Shown: piece after piece, positions 1-9,119 of the stretch
How the letters are laid out: each line of letters begins with the position of its first letter
How positions within the stretch are numbered: position 1 is the first letter of the stretch
Source of the DNA: MW101C3 sp943367595
GTDB lineage: Bacteria; Cyanobacteriota; Cyanobacteriia; PCC-6307; Cyanobiaceae
Direction of reading: 5' to 3'
DNA length: 64,000 bases
Assembly (NCBI GenBank): GCA_943367595.1
Contig: CALRJS020000005.1
Span: forward strand, 1-64,000
The notes under the pieces: model-generated
Told to the model about the DNA's origin: nothing
Databases searched by the model: none
What the model saw: only the letters and a program-made list of their open reading frames with translations
Position numbers and translations under genes: made by a program

Positions 1-72
1 CTCGGTGCCGTAGAGCTGGATGAACTCGGGCAGCGACAGGCCTGCCTGAAACTGGATTCGATTCATGGCCAT
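1..72 (-). CDS. IS1595-type transposase, N-terminal 24 codons only (cut by window edge)
   Basis: The minus strand from the ATG at 72 reads MAMNRIQFQAGLSLPEFIQL and continues YGTE to the window edge. This resembles the N-terminus of IS1595-family DDE transposases, which begin with a short MNRxQFQ.GLS..EF...YG segment ahead of a zinc-ribbon. The rest of the element lies outside the window. The outer terminal repeat should fall a little to the right of 72, probably before about 150, but I cannot define it. The neighbouring rightward gene may therefore start inside element sequence. Confidence is limited by the short length. Confidence 0.6.
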   Translation of the reverse strand, partial: MAMNRIQFQAGLSLPEFIQLYGTE

Positions 73-92
73 GGCGGGCACTGCTAGTACAT

Positions 93-746
93 GTGTACCA
101 GCTTAGGCGGGAAAGGCCTGCGGACGGAGCTTGCTACCTAATCAAGTCAGTGGATGGAACCTGCAACCCCAAGGCGCCACCCCGCCGGCCTGCGCCCACT
201 GCAGCCTGGTGCGCCAGCAGTGGCGAGGTGCTGCTGGATCGCGACCTGCTCGCCGCCGCCACCGCCACGTTGACGGGCCCTGAACGGAGAACGGTGGTGA
301 CCTACTGGGTTGCCAAGGGCCTGGCAGAACGGCTGCTGCCGGCGCCGGCAGCAGCTGCGGTGCCCAGAGCCCTGAACACGCTTCAGGCCAATTGCTTCGC
401 TGGCGAGCTGATCGGTGCCAGCCCCGCCCGGCCCAGCGGTGCTGCCAACATCCTGCTGATCGCCGCCCGGGCCGCTTACGGCGACAGCCACCGCGCCGCG
501 GTGGGCTCCGCCAGCGAGCGAGGCTATGCCCTGCTCACCGGCCTTGGGGCCACGGCCACCCCGTTCTGCTCCAGCGATGCCATGGCGGCCCTGGCCAGTG
601 GCCGTGTGCCTGATCCCGACCTGCTGCAGCGGATCCAGCAACTGCCGCCACCAGATCGCGCCTACAGCAACCTGTTGGACACCATCAACAGCCAGTGCCA
701 GCCCCAGCCATCCAGACCCTGCCCCCGGCCCAGGACGAACCGCTGA
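93..746 (+). CDS. uncharacterised protein beside the IS end
   Basis: Open frame of 217 codons with no family that I recognise. The central part (about residues 45-200) has protein-like composition, with Ala/Leu-rich helical stretches and scattered Cys residues. The first 35 residues and the Pro/Arg-rich tail look non-native. The true start may be further in, because the 5' end abuts the transposase fragment and could be insertion-element sequence. It ends 3 bases before the next ORF, which suggests co-transcription. The minus strand is also open here, as is common in GC-rich DNA, so coding status is moderate. Confidence 0.4.
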   Translation: MYQLRRERPADGACYLIKSVDGTCNPKAPPRRPAPTAAWCASSGEVLLDRDLLAAATATLTGPERRTVVTYWVAKGLAERLLPAPAAAAVPRALNTLQANCFAGELIGASPARPSGAANILLIAARAAYGDSHRAAVGSASERGYALLTGLGATATPFCSSDAMAALASGRVPDPDLLQRIQQLPPPDRAYSNLLDTINSQCQPQPSRPCPRPRTNR

Positions 747-749
747 ACG

Positions 750-1649
750 ATGGCGGCTGAGCCGGAAGGCAGCAACAAATCAACGAAGAAGGAGGCCGAA
801 CGGGGCATGCCCGGCAGCGGCTCCGACCGGGCCTGGTGGCGACCGCCAGCCTGGGCCAGCTCACTGCTGTTGCACGAGTGGATCCGATCCGGCGGCATCC
901 TGATCGCCGCCGCCTGGGGTGTGTACACCTTCGTGTGGAAAGACATCCTCGTGCCCGCCTGGCAACCGGCAACCCTCAGCCTGGAGGTCTCGCTCACAGC
1001 TGTGCCGGACAGTCCAGTCCAGGCGGACGGCCGCGAGATGACCCTCGTGGTGAAGGCCGTCAATTCCAGCAGCCGACGGGTTTACCTCCTGGCCAACGTC
1101 TGGTGGCTCCGCGAGCTGCGGCGGGATCCACGAACCGAATCGGGAGAACGACGCAAGCAGCTCTTTCTGCAGAATTCAGACGAGACGCTGCGGAAAGAGA
1201 CCGTTCAAGAAGCTTTAGAGCATGTCGAGCGTGATGTGACCAGCACCTACCCCGAGCTGCTGGCGGTGGGTCGCCTGTTTGGCGACGACGTGATTCACCC
1301 CGGAGAGAGCGTGAATCGCACGATATTGGTGCGCATCCCCAACGGCACCAGCGCCGCCGATCTCAGGATAACGGTGCCTCTGCTGTCACGACCACCCGAG
1401 GGGTTCTTCAAAGGAAGGCGACTGGCCTGGGGCCTAAGCGAGGACATTACACCGATACCGATGATGTGCAGCACTGCAAATGACAAGGACAGCGCCCAGC
1501 CCCCAGTTTGCAAACCACTCGATCCCGAGACAGTCAAGAAGCTGCAGCAGTTTGATCCGAAGCAAGCCACGATCAAACTCAACAAGCAGATTGGCCTGTC
1601 GCAGAGCGACACGCCGCCACCAACCGCGCAGAACAAAGACAATCCTTAG
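750..1649 (+). CDS. single-pass membrane protein of unknown function
   Basis: 299 residues. A charged N-terminal cytoplasmic stretch (about 1-45) is followed by one hydrophobic segment around residues 48-66 (GGILIAAAWGVYTFVW). A larger hydrophilic domain follows that is rich in beta-prone stretches (LSLEVSLTAV, MTLVVKAVNSSS, VNRTILVRIPNG), resembling a predicted extracytoplasmic beta-sandwich. The C-terminal 40 residues are polar and probably disordered. No enzyme motif was seen. It starts 3 bases after the preceding ORF. A 13-base direct repeat straddles its stop codon. Confidence 0.6.
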   Translation: MAAEPEGSNKSTKKEAERGMPGSGSDRAWWRPPAWASSLLLHEWIRSGGILIAAAWGVYTFVWKDILVPAWQPATLSLEVSLTAVPDSPVQADGREMTLVVKAVNSSSRRVYLLANVWWLRELRRDPRTESGERRKQLFLQNSDETLRKETVQEALEHVERDVTSTYPELLAVGRLFGDDVIHPGESVNRTILVRIPNGTSAADLRITVPLLSRPPEGFFKGRRLAWGLSEDITPIPMMCSTANDKDSAQPPVCKPLDPETVKKLQQFDPKQATIKLNKQIGLSQSDTPPPTAQNKDNP

Positions 1650-1667
1650 CGCGAAACAAAGACAATC
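1632..1667. repeat. 13-bp direct repeat across a stop codon
   Basis: AACAAAGACAATC occurs at 1632-1644 and again at 1655-1667, a 23-base period. The first copy lies in the last codons of the upstream gene and the second lies after its stop. The rest of 1650-1843 shows no supported gene. Confidence 0.7.
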
Positions 1668-1843
1668 TGCGACCATTGCTGACAGAAGTTGATAGAGCTC
1701 AACCCCGCAATACAGAGCGATACATCAGTCTTCATCCCTACCACTGCCTTGCAGGGCACTGAACGGATCCGGGCTCACTTCTGGCCAAAAAGCAAAGTGA
1801 ACTGGCTCATTCAGCCCACCTCCGAGCAAGCTCTCAAACCCCC

Positions 1844-2818
1844 TCACCCCACCACCCCCTCACTCGCCACCCATAGGCGTCGCGCCAGCTCCAAATCCTG
1901 CCCTTCAACGCTGGTGGCGGTCGCCTCAAACACCCGCCGGCCTGGGCCAACCACGCGGTTGCGGTGAAAGCTGAAGCCGTTGGCGGCGTAGGCGGGGTCG
2001 CAGCAGAGGGCGGCCAGCAGGGCGCCGGCGGTTTCCACGCTTTCGGTGAGGCGCAGCACGGAGCGGGCCGCGAAGGCGAACAGGCGTTGGCCCAGTTCGT
2101 TGCTCTGGCGGCTGTAGCGCCAGAAGCCGCCCTCGCTGGTGGGCGGGATCACCAGGCCCGGGCTCCAGCTGAGCACCGGCAGCGGTGTGCCGGCCTCCTC
2201 CATGCGGCGCGCGAACTCACGGGCGAACAGCACGTTGCAGAGCTTGCTGTCCTTGTAGGCCTTGTCGGCATCGAAGCTGCTGCCATCCACCATCAGCACC
2301 GGCTGCCCCGCCTGCAGGCCGGCCAGATCGCCCAGCCCCGCCGGTGAGCCCACCTTGCCGCCGGCGGTGAGCGGGTCGTGCACTTCCGACGCCGTGACCA
2401 CCAGCCGCGGCGCCTGCCCCGCCAGCAGCAACGGCGTGAGCTGTTGGGCCAGCAGGAAATGGCCCAGATGGTTCACCGCAACGGTGAGTTCATGGCCCTG
2501 GGGCGTCAGCCGTGGCGTCTTGGCGCCGGCGTATTGCAGGCCCGCATTCAGCACCAACGTGTCGATCGGCTGCCCCTGCGCCAGCAGCGCCTGCCCGCAG
2601 GCGCGCACGCTCTCCAGATCGCCCAGGTCGCACACGGCCACCGCTGCCGCCGTGCCTCCAGCGGCGCGTTCAGCCAGCTGGCGCTGGGCCGTCTCGGCCG
2701 TTGCCGCATCGCGGCACAAGAGCGTGAGCGCATGGCCGGCCTGGCACAGCCGCACCGCCGCCTCGAAGCCGATGCCGGAGTTGCCGCCGGTGAGCAGCAG
2801 GCGGCGCGTGGCAGCCAT
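1844..2818 (-). CDS. short-chain dehydrogenase/reductase, protochlorophyllide-reductase-like
   Basis: 324 residues from the ATG at 2818. The N-terminus carries the nucleotide-binding TGGNSGIG (about residues 10-17) and the middle has the NAG motif (LVLNAG). The catalytic YxxxK appears as YKDSK within AYKDSKLCNVLF, the form found in light-dependent protochlorophyllide oxidoreductases and their close SDR relatives. It lacks a chloroplast-type extension and probably is not the essential POR, so the substrate is unknown. The open frame extends upstream, but this ATG sits directly before the dinucleotide-binding strand. It is divergent from the gene at 2874, leaving 55 bases for both promoters. 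Confidence 0.85.
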   Translation of the reverse strand: MAATRRLLLTGGNSGIGFEAAVRLCQAGHALTLLCRDAATAETAQRQLAERAAGGTAAAVAVCDLGDLESVRACGQALLAQGQPIDTLVLNAGLQYAGAKTPRLTPQGHELTVAVNHLGHFLLAQQLTPLLLAGQAPRLVVTASEVHDPLTAGGKVGSPAGLGDLAGLQAGQPVLMVDGSSFDADKAYKDSKLCNVLFAREFARRMEEAGTPLPVLSWSPGLVIPPTSEGGFWRYSRQSNELGQRLFAFAARSVLRLTESVETAGALLAALCCDPAYAANGFSFHRNRVVGPGRRVFEATATSVEGQDLELARRLWVASEGVVG

Positions 2819-2873
2819 GGGCAGACCCCACAGGGTGCAAAGGGCGCCAACCCTAGAAACCGTCGGCTTCACA

Positions 2874-4961
2874 ATGGAGCGCGCAGCCCTTCCGCCGGCC
2901 GGTTCGTTCATGCAGTGGCGCGCCACGATTCGCCGCCTCGAACGCAACGGGCTCGGCCTGCTGCTGTTTCCCCTGCTGGTGCTGCGCCGCACCGTGCACC
3001 TGCTCGGCCGCACGCTCGAAGGCCTGCTGTGGCAGGAGCTGATCGCCAACCAGCCGCTCGACAGCCAGCTCGGCAACCTGCTCGCTTTTCTGCTGTTCTC
3101 CGCCTTCTGCCTCTGGGCCACCCTGGAAGGGGTCGTTCCGTATGTGATCGGCCTGCTGCTGTTCCTGCTGCCCCTGGAGCTGCTCGCCAACCAGCTCGGC
3201 CATTCCTGGCGGCCGGAGTGCCGGATCCTGCTGGAGCGCTGGGGCGATCGGCTGTCCTGGCGGTGTGATTCCGCCGGCAGCCACGAGCAGCTGGAGCTGC
3301 AGCACCACGCCCACACCGCCGTGCTGATCCGCGCCGCCCCGCTCGCCCTGCCGCTCGGTGAAGCCCGTCCGCAGGGCTGGGATGTGCTGCTGGCGGTGCA
3401 GGATCCTGCCCGCGAGCTGCTGCTCGACCGTCAGCCCACACTTGCGCTCGCCTGGCAGCGCGCCTTTGCCCTCGCCCGCAAGCTGGCGTTGCCGCTGCGG
3501 TTGGCGGAGGCGGAGGCGGAGGCGGACGGCCTGGAGGAAGCGGGGCCGCCGGCGAGCGTGTGGGCGGTGGTGGAGGAGGAAGGCGCCACCCGGATCTTCC
3601 GCGACCGCAGCACCGTGAGCGCCTCGCAGTGGTGGCGGGCGTTTGTGCACCAGGGCGGCTACCTGCTGTTTCTCGCTGTGCTCAACACCGTGATGGTGAA
3701 GTACGGCGGCTTTCTGGTGTGGATGCTGGGTCCGCGGCTGGGCCTCACCGCCCCCACCACGCTCGTGCTCGATCTCTCCCTGCCCGGCCTGCTCTCGCTC
3801 GCCCTGCCCGACGGAAGCGTGATCCAGGCGCTGCTGGTGGTGGCGGCGCTCGGTGCCGCCGGCTTCGGCAGCTACCGCCACTGGAGCCGGCAGGAGCTGC
3901 GCATCGATGCCGAACACGTGGGCGTGTGGCGCACCGGCCATGCCGCCGTTCACCTGCCCACCCGCGCGGTGGTGGCGGCGCTGCCGCTCGATCAGCCGGA
4001 GCCCCAGGTGCTGCTCTGGAGCGAGCGCCGTCCACCCATCCAGCTGCAGGGCCTCGCCGATGCCCGCGAAGCCGCCGCACTGGCGGGCGCGCTGCAGGCG
4101 GCGCTGGAGCGCTGGAAGCCTGAAGCCCCCGCCGGCAACGAGCAGCAGCGGATCGTGAGCAGTACCGCTGCCCTGCCGCTACAGCAGCGGGCCGACTGGT
4201 ATGTGCCGGCCGCTGCCGCCTACGACGCCGTGCGTCCCGGCTATCCGGCGGCGGTGATCGAGCAGGTGGCGGCCCTGGCTGGGGTGGGCGACGGCTCAGA
4301 GCTGCTGGAGCTGGGCTGCGGGCCGGGCACCGCCACCGTGGCTTTCGCGCGGCGCGGCTGCGCCATCACCGCCCTGGAACCCAACCCCGCCTTCGTGGCG
4401 ATGGCGCGCGAGCGTTGCGCCGGCTTCGGGCGCGTGCGCATCGAGCCGCTGGCCTGCGAGCAGTGGCCGGTGCAGGAGCAGGCCTTCGACGCCGTGCTCG
4501 CCGCCAGCTCCTTTCACTGGATCCCCGCCGGCCTCGGCTCGCGCACCGCCGCCCGGGCGCTCAAGCCCGCAGGCGCCCTGATCCTGCTCTGGAACAAGGA
4601 GCTGCAGCCTTCGGTCGCCCTGCACGAACGCTTCGCGTCCAGCTACGCCCGCTTCGCCCCCCACCTGCACCGGCGCGAAAGCGAGGCCGAACAGGAGGCG
4701 ATCCTGGAGGGACTGGTGCGGCAGCTGCTGGATCCGGCCCTGTTCACCACACCGCAGGCGGGCCGCGTGCCGGTGCAGTTGCGCTACACAGCAGAGCAAT
4801 ACCTGGCCCTGCTCAGCACCTACTCCCCCTACCTGCGCCTGGAGCCCGGCCCCCGTGAGGCCCTCTTCGCCGAGCTGCGCCGCCTCATCGACACCGAGGC
4901 CGGCGGCAGCCTCGCTCTCAGCGGCTTTTCCGCCTTTCACGTGGCCCGCAAGCGGAGGTGA
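2874..4961 (+). CDS. membrane protein fused to class I SAM methyltransferase
   Basis: 695 residues in one uninterrupted frame. The N-terminal half (about 1-420) has several hydrophobic segments near residues 27-40, 67-83 and 87-104, and again around 255-330, so it is an integral membrane region without a family I recognise. The C-terminal half begins near ADWYVPAAAAYDAVRPGYP, the usual opening of a small SAM methyltransferase, followed by motif I LLELGCGPGTATV (about 474-486) and an acidic ALEPN ribose-binding strand. No stop separates the halves; a GTG near 4156 could serve as an internal start for the methyltransferase alone. The acceptor substrate is unknown. An alternative in-frame ATG lies at 2910. 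Confidence 0.75.
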   Translation: MERAALPPAGSFMQWRATIRRLERNGLGLLLFPLLVLRRTVHLLGRTLEGLLWQELIANQPLDSQLGNLLAFLLFSAFCLWATLEGVVPYVIGLLLFLLPLELLANQLGHSWRPECRILLERWGDRLSWRCDSAGSHEQLELQHHAHTAVLIRAAPLALPLGEARPQGWDVLLAVQDPARELLLDRQPTLALAWQRAFALARKLALPLRLAEAEAEADGLEEAGPPASVWAVVEEEGATRIFRDRSTVSASQWWRAFVHQGGYLLFLAVLNTVMVKYGGFLVWMLGPRLGLTAPTTLVLDLSLPGLLSLALPDGSVIQALLVVAALGAAGFGSYRHWSRQELRIDAEHVGVWRTGHAAVHLPTRAVVAALPLDQPEPQVLLWSERRPPIQLQGLADAREAAALAGALQAALERWKPEAPAGNEQQRIVSSTAALPLQQRADWYVPAAAAYDAVRPGYPAAVIEQVAALAGVGDGSELLELGCGPGTATVAFARRGCAITALEPNPAFVAMARERCAGFGRVRIEPLACEQWPVQEQAFDAVLAASSFHWIPAGLGSRTAARALKPAGALILLWNKELQPSVALHERFASSYARFAPHLHRRESEAEQEAILEGLVRQLLDPALFTTPQAGRVPVQLRYTAEQYLALLSTYSPYLRLEPGPREALFAELRRLIDTEAGGSLALSGFSAFHVARKRR

Positions 4962-5038
4962 TGAGACTCACAAGACCATGGCTACGTTGAGCGCAGGCGT
5001 CGCTCACGCCACCTGGGCGCCTCACACGGAGACGCTCG

Positions 5039-6190
5039 ATGCTGCGGTCCCCATCAGCGCGCCTGGAACGCTCGCCCAGCGGAGGCCTGCAACGGCTGCG
5101 CTTCCTGCCGGAAGCGGTGCTGTTCGGCCCCAGCCTCGCCCGCTACCTGCTCTGGTCGCGCAGCGACACGCCGCTGCAACCCGAGGCCGTCTGGCAACGC
5201 TTCACCCGCTCGGGTCACGCCTGGGGGGAATGGCTGTTGCGGCACTGGCCGCCGGGCCCGGTGCGGAAACTCTGGGCCAGCCTCTATCCGCGCCTGCGGG
5301 ATCGGGTGGCGGGCGTGGAGAAGCACTACAACGTGTCCAACGCCTTCTATGCCCTCTTCCTCGACCATCGCTTTCTCTTCTATACCTGCGCCGACTTCCT
5401 GCAGCCGCACGACAGCCTCGAGGACGCGCAGGCCCACAAGGCGAACTTCCTGCTCGGCCTGATCGATCCCCAACCCGGGCAGCGCATCCTTGACCTGGGC
5501 TGCGGCTGGGGCGGCATGCTCAACCGGATCGCGGCCGTCACCGGTGATCCCGCGTCCCTGCAGGGATGGACCCTCTCCCAGCAGCAGCAGGCCCACATCC
5601 AGGCCCAGGCGCCGGTGAGGGTGGAGATTCGCGACTTCGTGTCCGCCCCGATGGAGGCGAACAGCTGGGACACGATCGTTTCGATCGGCAGCCTGGAGCA
5701 TGTGCCCAGAGCGCAACTCCTGCCCCTGGCCAGGAAACTGGCGGCGGCGATCACACCATCCGGCCGGATCGTGCATCACTTCTTCTGCCAGCTGGAGGCC
5801 GATCCACCCGCCAGGCTGCTGGTGGCCGGCTTCGACATCTTCCCCGGCGCCGAACTCGCCACCCTTGCCGAACATCTCGATGCCTTCGAAGCCGCTGGCC
5901 TGAAGGTGATGCACCATTCCGCCCACGATTACCGGCCCACCCTGGCCGCCTGGTTCGATCGCCTCGCCGCCCAGCAGCAGGCGGCCATCGATCTGGTGGG
6001 CGTGCGGATCACCAACAAGTACCTCTGCTATCTGGCGGAAGCCTGGCGGCTGTTCCACGACCGCGATCTGCTGGTGATGCGCTTCGTGCTCCAGCGCCGG
6101 GAGCTCCCCCTGGCCTGGACCTCACCGCTCTACCGCCCGCATTACGTCCGCACCATGGCGGCACCGACCGGCGAGCCGCATCCGCCATAG
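5039..6190 (+). CDS. cyclopropane-fatty-acyl-phospholipid-synthase-family methyltransferase
   Basis: 383 residues. It shows the family hallmarks: HYNVSNAFYALFLD near residue 98, an YTCADF segment following, SAM motif I ILDLGCGWGGM near 150-160, and a C-terminal region (RITNKYLCYLAEAWRLF) typical of the class. These enzymes transfer a methyl or methylene group from SAM to the double bond of membrane lipid acyl chains. It follows another methyltransferase by 77 bases on the same strand, which suggests a shared lipid or small-molecule modification role. Whether it makes cyclopropane or another product cannot be judged from sequence. Confidence 0.8.
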   Translation: MLRSPSARLERSPSGGLQRLRFLPEAVLFGPSLARYLLWSRSDTPLQPEAVWQRFTRSGHAWGEWLLRHWPPGPVRKLWASLYPRLRDRVAGVEKHYNVSNAFYALFLDHRFLFYTCADFLQPHDSLEDAQAHKANFLLGLIDPQPGQRILDLGCGWGGMLNRIAAVTGDPASLQGWTLSQQQQAHIQAQAPVRVEIRDFVSAPMEANSWDTIVSIGSLEHVPRAQLLPLARKLAAAITPSGRIVHHFFCQLEADPPARLLVAGFDIFPGAELATLAEHLDAFEAAGLKVMHHSAHDYRPTLAAWFDRLAAQQQAAIDLVGVRITNKYLCYLAEAWRLFHDRDLLVMRFVLQRRELPLAWTSPLYRPHYVRTMAAPTGEPHPP

Positions 6191-6242
6191 AATCTGTTCA
6201 CATTGAACAGACGCTGGGCGTTCCATCCGCCCAGCACAGGCC

Positions 6243-6440
6243 ATGCCCCGCACCCTTCGCGATCCTCACCACCACGCCATGCTGGTGTCGCTGCAGCGCC
6301 GCTACCGGGCCGCCATGCACACCGGCAACGTGAACGCCAAGCAGGCGCTCTACCGCGAGGCCGTGTATCTCGGCATCCAGCCCGCCCTGCTGCACGGCGG
6401 CAGCGATCACACCGGCGGCAGCGGCGTCACCGCCTCCTGA
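6243..6440 (+). CDS. small conserved-looking protein, unknown function
   Basis: 65 residues from an ATG. The core LVSLQRRYRAAMHTGNVNAK and the following YREAVYLGIQP look like a genuine amphipathic helical protein rather than a frame shadow. No function is suggested. Its last 34 bases overlap convergently with the end of the minus-strand ABC ATPase gene. Confidence 0.45.
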   Translation: MPRTLRDPHHHAMLVSLQRRYRAAMHTGNVNAKQALYREAVYLGIQPALLHGGSDHTGGSGVTAS

Positions 6441-7192
6441 CTCAACCCCCGCAGGCAGCGGGCCAGGTCTTCGCGCACCTCCAGAAACCGGCGGTCCACC
6501 CGCAGCGCGCCCAGATCGCTACGGTCGAGCTCGGCTTCCACCGTGCGCACGATCCGGCCCGGATGCGGCGCCATGATGTGCACCCGCTGGGCCATCAGCA
6601 GCGCCTCCTCTAGGTCGTGGGTGATCAGCAGGGCGGTGAGCCCGGTGCGGTTCCACAGCTGATAGAGAAACTCCTGCATCGATTCGCGGATCTGCAGGTC
6701 GAGGGCGCCAAAGGGTTCATCCAGGAGCATCACCTTCGGATCGGCCGCCAGGGCGCGGGCGATCGCCACCCGTTGCTGCATCCCGCCGGACAGCTCCCGT
6801 GGCAAACGCCCTGCCGCATCCTGCAGTCCCACCACTTCCAGGAAATAGCCGGTGCGCTCACGCACCTCCCGCGCCGGCCGCCCCTGCAGCTTCATGCCGA
6901 AGGCCACGTTCTCGGCCGCCGTCAGCCACGGATAGAGGCTGTATTTCTGGAACACCATGCCGCGGTCGTGGCCGGGGCCGGTGATCGGACGGCCGTCCAT
7001 CAGGATCGTGCCGCTGGTGGGCCGATCGAGCCCGGCGATCAGGCGCATCACCGTGCTCTTGCCCGATCCGGAGCTGCCCACCAGCGCCACGAATTCCCCC
7101 GACTTGATGTCGAAGCTGATCGTGTCGAGCACCTGCTTGGCAGCACGGCCCTGCCCGAAGGATTTGCATACCGATGTGAGCGAAAGATGCAT
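6407..7192 (-). CDS. ABC transporter ATPase of the guanidine operon
   Basis: 261 residues. Walker A is VGSSGSGKST, the signature is LSGGMQQRVAIARAL and Walker B is VMLLDEPFGALD, with a LITHDLEEAL H-loop. This is the SsuB/TauB/NrtD class of importer ATPases. Its start is 1 base from the stop of the permease gene, so it is the last gene of the seven-gene run led by the riboswitch at 12882-12993. Homologous importers sit beside gdmH in other cyanobacteria, so guanidine is the likely cargo by inference. It would couple ATP hydrolysis to import at the inner membrane. Confidence 0.88.
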   Translation of the reverse strand: MHLSLTSVCKSFGQGRAAKQVLDTISFDIKSGEFVALVGSSGSGKSTVMRLIAGLDRPTSGTILMDGRPITGPGHDRGMVFQKYSLYPWLTAAENVAFGMKLQGRPAREVRERTGYFLEVVGLQDAAGRLPRELSGGMQQRVAIARALAADPKVMLLDEPFGALDLQIRESMQEFLYQLWNRTGLTALLITHDLEEALLMAQRVHIMAPHPGRIVRTVEAELDRSDLGALRVDRRFLEVREDLARCLRGLSQEAVTPLPPV

Positions 7193-7193
7193 C

Positions 7194-7970
7194 TCAGATG
7201 GCCCAGCGGCAGGTGCGGCGCAACACCAATCGGAACAGCAGATCGATCACCAGACCGATCAACCCGATCACGATCAGGTACGCGAAGATCTCATCGGTGC
7301 GCAGGAAGCGCTGGGCCAGGCTGATGCGCTTGCCCAGCCCCTCGTTGGCGGCCACCAGCTCCGCCACGATCACCAGGTTCCAGGCGGCGGCCATGTTGAT
7401 GCGGTACGCATCCAGCACCTGGGGAGCGATGAAGGGGGTCACTACGCGGGTGAGGATCTGGAAGCGGCGCCCGCCCATGGTGAGGGCCGATTCCAGCAGT
7501 TCGGCCGGCACGAACTTCACCGCATCCATGATCATCAAGGTGTTGAAGAACAAGGTGCCGATGAAGATCAGCAGCACCTTGGGCAGCTCACCCAACCCGA
7601 AATAGATGATCAGCAGTGGGATGAAGGCCGGCGCGGGCATGTAGCGGATCAGGCCGATCAGCGGCTCCAGCAACCGGCAGATGATCCGGTTGCTGCCCAT
7701 CGCGATCCCCAGCGGCAGTGACACCAGCATCGAGAGCGCATAGCCGCCCAGCACCCGGCCGATGCTGGCGATCGCATCGGCCAGCAGGATGCCCGCCTGC
7801 GCCTGGGCGGAGCCCGCCGCCAGCACCGCCGCCGGGCTGGGCAGAAACAGCTTGTCGACGCTGCCGCTCCCCGCAATCAGCTGCCACAGCACCAGCACCG
7901 TGAGGATGCCGAGCACACCCAGCACCCACGGATGGTCGAGGCGTCGCCGCAGGCCCGCGCTCAACTTCAC
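7194..7970 (-). CDS. ABC transporter permease of the guanidine operon
   Basis: 258 residues with about six membrane helices. It contains the binding-protein-dependent permease EAA region (LTMGGRRFQILTRVVTPFIAPQVLDAYRI), the coupling helix to the ATPase. The start is a GTG at 7970 that overlaps the stop of the solute-binding gene as GTGA, indicating translational coupling. It belongs to the SsuC/TauC family. Substrate assignment to guanidine rests on the operon, not on residues in this protein. Confidence 0.87.
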   Translation of the reverse strand: MKLSAGLRRRLDHPWVLGVLGILTVLVLWQLIAGSGSVDKLFLPSPAAVLAAGSAQAQAGILLADAIASIGRVLGGYALSMLVSLPLGIAMGSNRIICRLLEPLIGLIRYMPAPAFIPLLIIYFGLGELPKVLLIFIGTLFFNTLMIMDAVKFVPAELLESALTMGGRRFQILTRVVTPFIAPQVLDAYRINMAAAWNLVIVAELVAANEGLGKRISLAQRFLRTDEIFAYLIVIGLIGLVIDLLFRLVLRRTCRWAI

Positions 7971-8995
7971 TGCGCCGCGTCCACGAAGCGCGGATCAAAC
8001 AGCTTGCTGAGATCCGGCGGGGTCTTGGCCAGACCCACCTCCTGCAGGAAGGTGCTGATCTGGGCGGCGGCGAACGGCAGCGAATCCATCGTCTCGCCCG
8101 GCTTCATCGCCTGGCGGTTCTGCTCCAGCGTGAAGATCGTGGTGCCGGCGTCGTACTCGGTGTACTCCGCTTCGCTCACGCCAGCGCGGGCGGCCAGGAT
8201 CGCCAGGCTCGGGGCCGGGTTGGCCTTGATCTCCGCCAGCGTGGCGAACCAGGCGTTCACCACCTTCTGCAGCTGCTCAGGATTCTTCTCCACGAATTCG
8301 GTGCGGCACACCAGGTGGTCGCTGATCGAGCCGGGGAAATCCTTCGAGGAGAACAAGGTGGTGCTGCCCGGCCGCTTCAGCGCCTGGGTGGTGAAGGGCG
8401 CGAACACACCCACCGCATCCACCTGGCCGGCCACGAACGCAGCGGCGGCGGCGCCTGTTTCCAGCGGCACGAAGGTGATGTCGGAGGCACTCAGGCCCGC
8501 CTTCTTCAGGCCCAGCAGCAACAGATAGTGATCGACGGTGCCTTCTTCGGCCGCCACCTTCTTGCCCTTCAGATCGGCCACGCTCTTGATGCCTTCGGCG
8601 GCGATGATCTGGTCGTTGCCGGTGGAGTTGTCGTTGGTGAGCACCACCGTGAGGGCGGCGCCGCCGGCGATCGAGCTGATCGTGTCACCCAGCGTCTGGC
8701 TGTTGCAATCCAGCTGGCCGGCGTTGAGGGCATTGATCGAATCGAGGTAACCGTCGAACCACTGCAGCGTCACCGGCACGCCCGCCGCTTCAAACAAGCC
8801 CTTTTCTTCGGTCACCTTCCAGGGGATCCAGCCCGGCCAGGCGCTGTAACCGATGCGCACCGGCGTGGCCGAGGTTTCCGCCGGCGGCTGCTGGCAGCCC
8901 ACCAGCAGGCCGCCGCCCAGCAGGGCCGTGAGCAGCAGGCTGGTGGTGCGGCGCAGCCTGAGGCGCGGGAAGCGGAAGCGGGAAGGTGCGGTCAT
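7967..8995 (-). CDS. solute-binding lipoprotein, candidate guanidine binder
   Basis: 342 residues. A lipoprotein signal (basic RRTTSLLLTALLGGGLLVGC) has the lipobox Cys at residue 34. The mature part starts with VRIGYSAWPGWIPWKVTEEKGLF, the opening of SsuA/THI5-like periplasmic binding domains. A conserved Asp/Asn-rich segment follows (NAGQLDCNSQTLGD). Trp and acidic residues near the N-terminus could bind a small cation, which would suit guanidinium, but this is inference. It is first of three ABC genes. A 124-base gap separates it from the upstream glutamine synthetase gene; no clear terminator was seen there. Confidence 0.85.
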   Translation of the reverse strand: MTAPSRFRFPRLRLRRTTSLLLTALLGGGLLVGCQQPPAETSATPVRIGYSAWPGWIPWKVTEEKGLFEAAGVPVTLQWFDGYLDSINALNAGQLDCNSQTLGDTISSIAGGAALTVVLTNDNSTGNDQIIAAEGIKSVADLKGKKVAAEEGTVDHYLLLLGLKKAGLSASDITFVPLETGAAAAAFVAGQVDAVGVFAPFTTQALKRPGSTTLFSSKDFPGSISDHLVCRTEFVEKNPEQLQKVVNAWFATLAEIKANPAPSLAILAARAGVSEAEYTEYDAGTTIFTLEQNRQAMKPGETMDSLPFAAAQISTFLQEVGLAKTPPDLSKLFDPRFVDAAQ

Positions 8996-9119
8996 GAAGA
9001 AACGGGTGTGGGGGGAATGGAGCCGGAGCCGGGGCGGGCAAGAGGAGGCGGCAGGTGCCCGCGCGGCTCAGGCGGGCGGCTGGCGCGAGGCGTGGCGGGG
9101 GCTGGCGCGGGCGGGCATA

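Noticed and set aside
1689..1967. 92-codon plus-strand ORF
   Set aside because: No ribosome site, no family, and it overlaps the end of the SDR gene.
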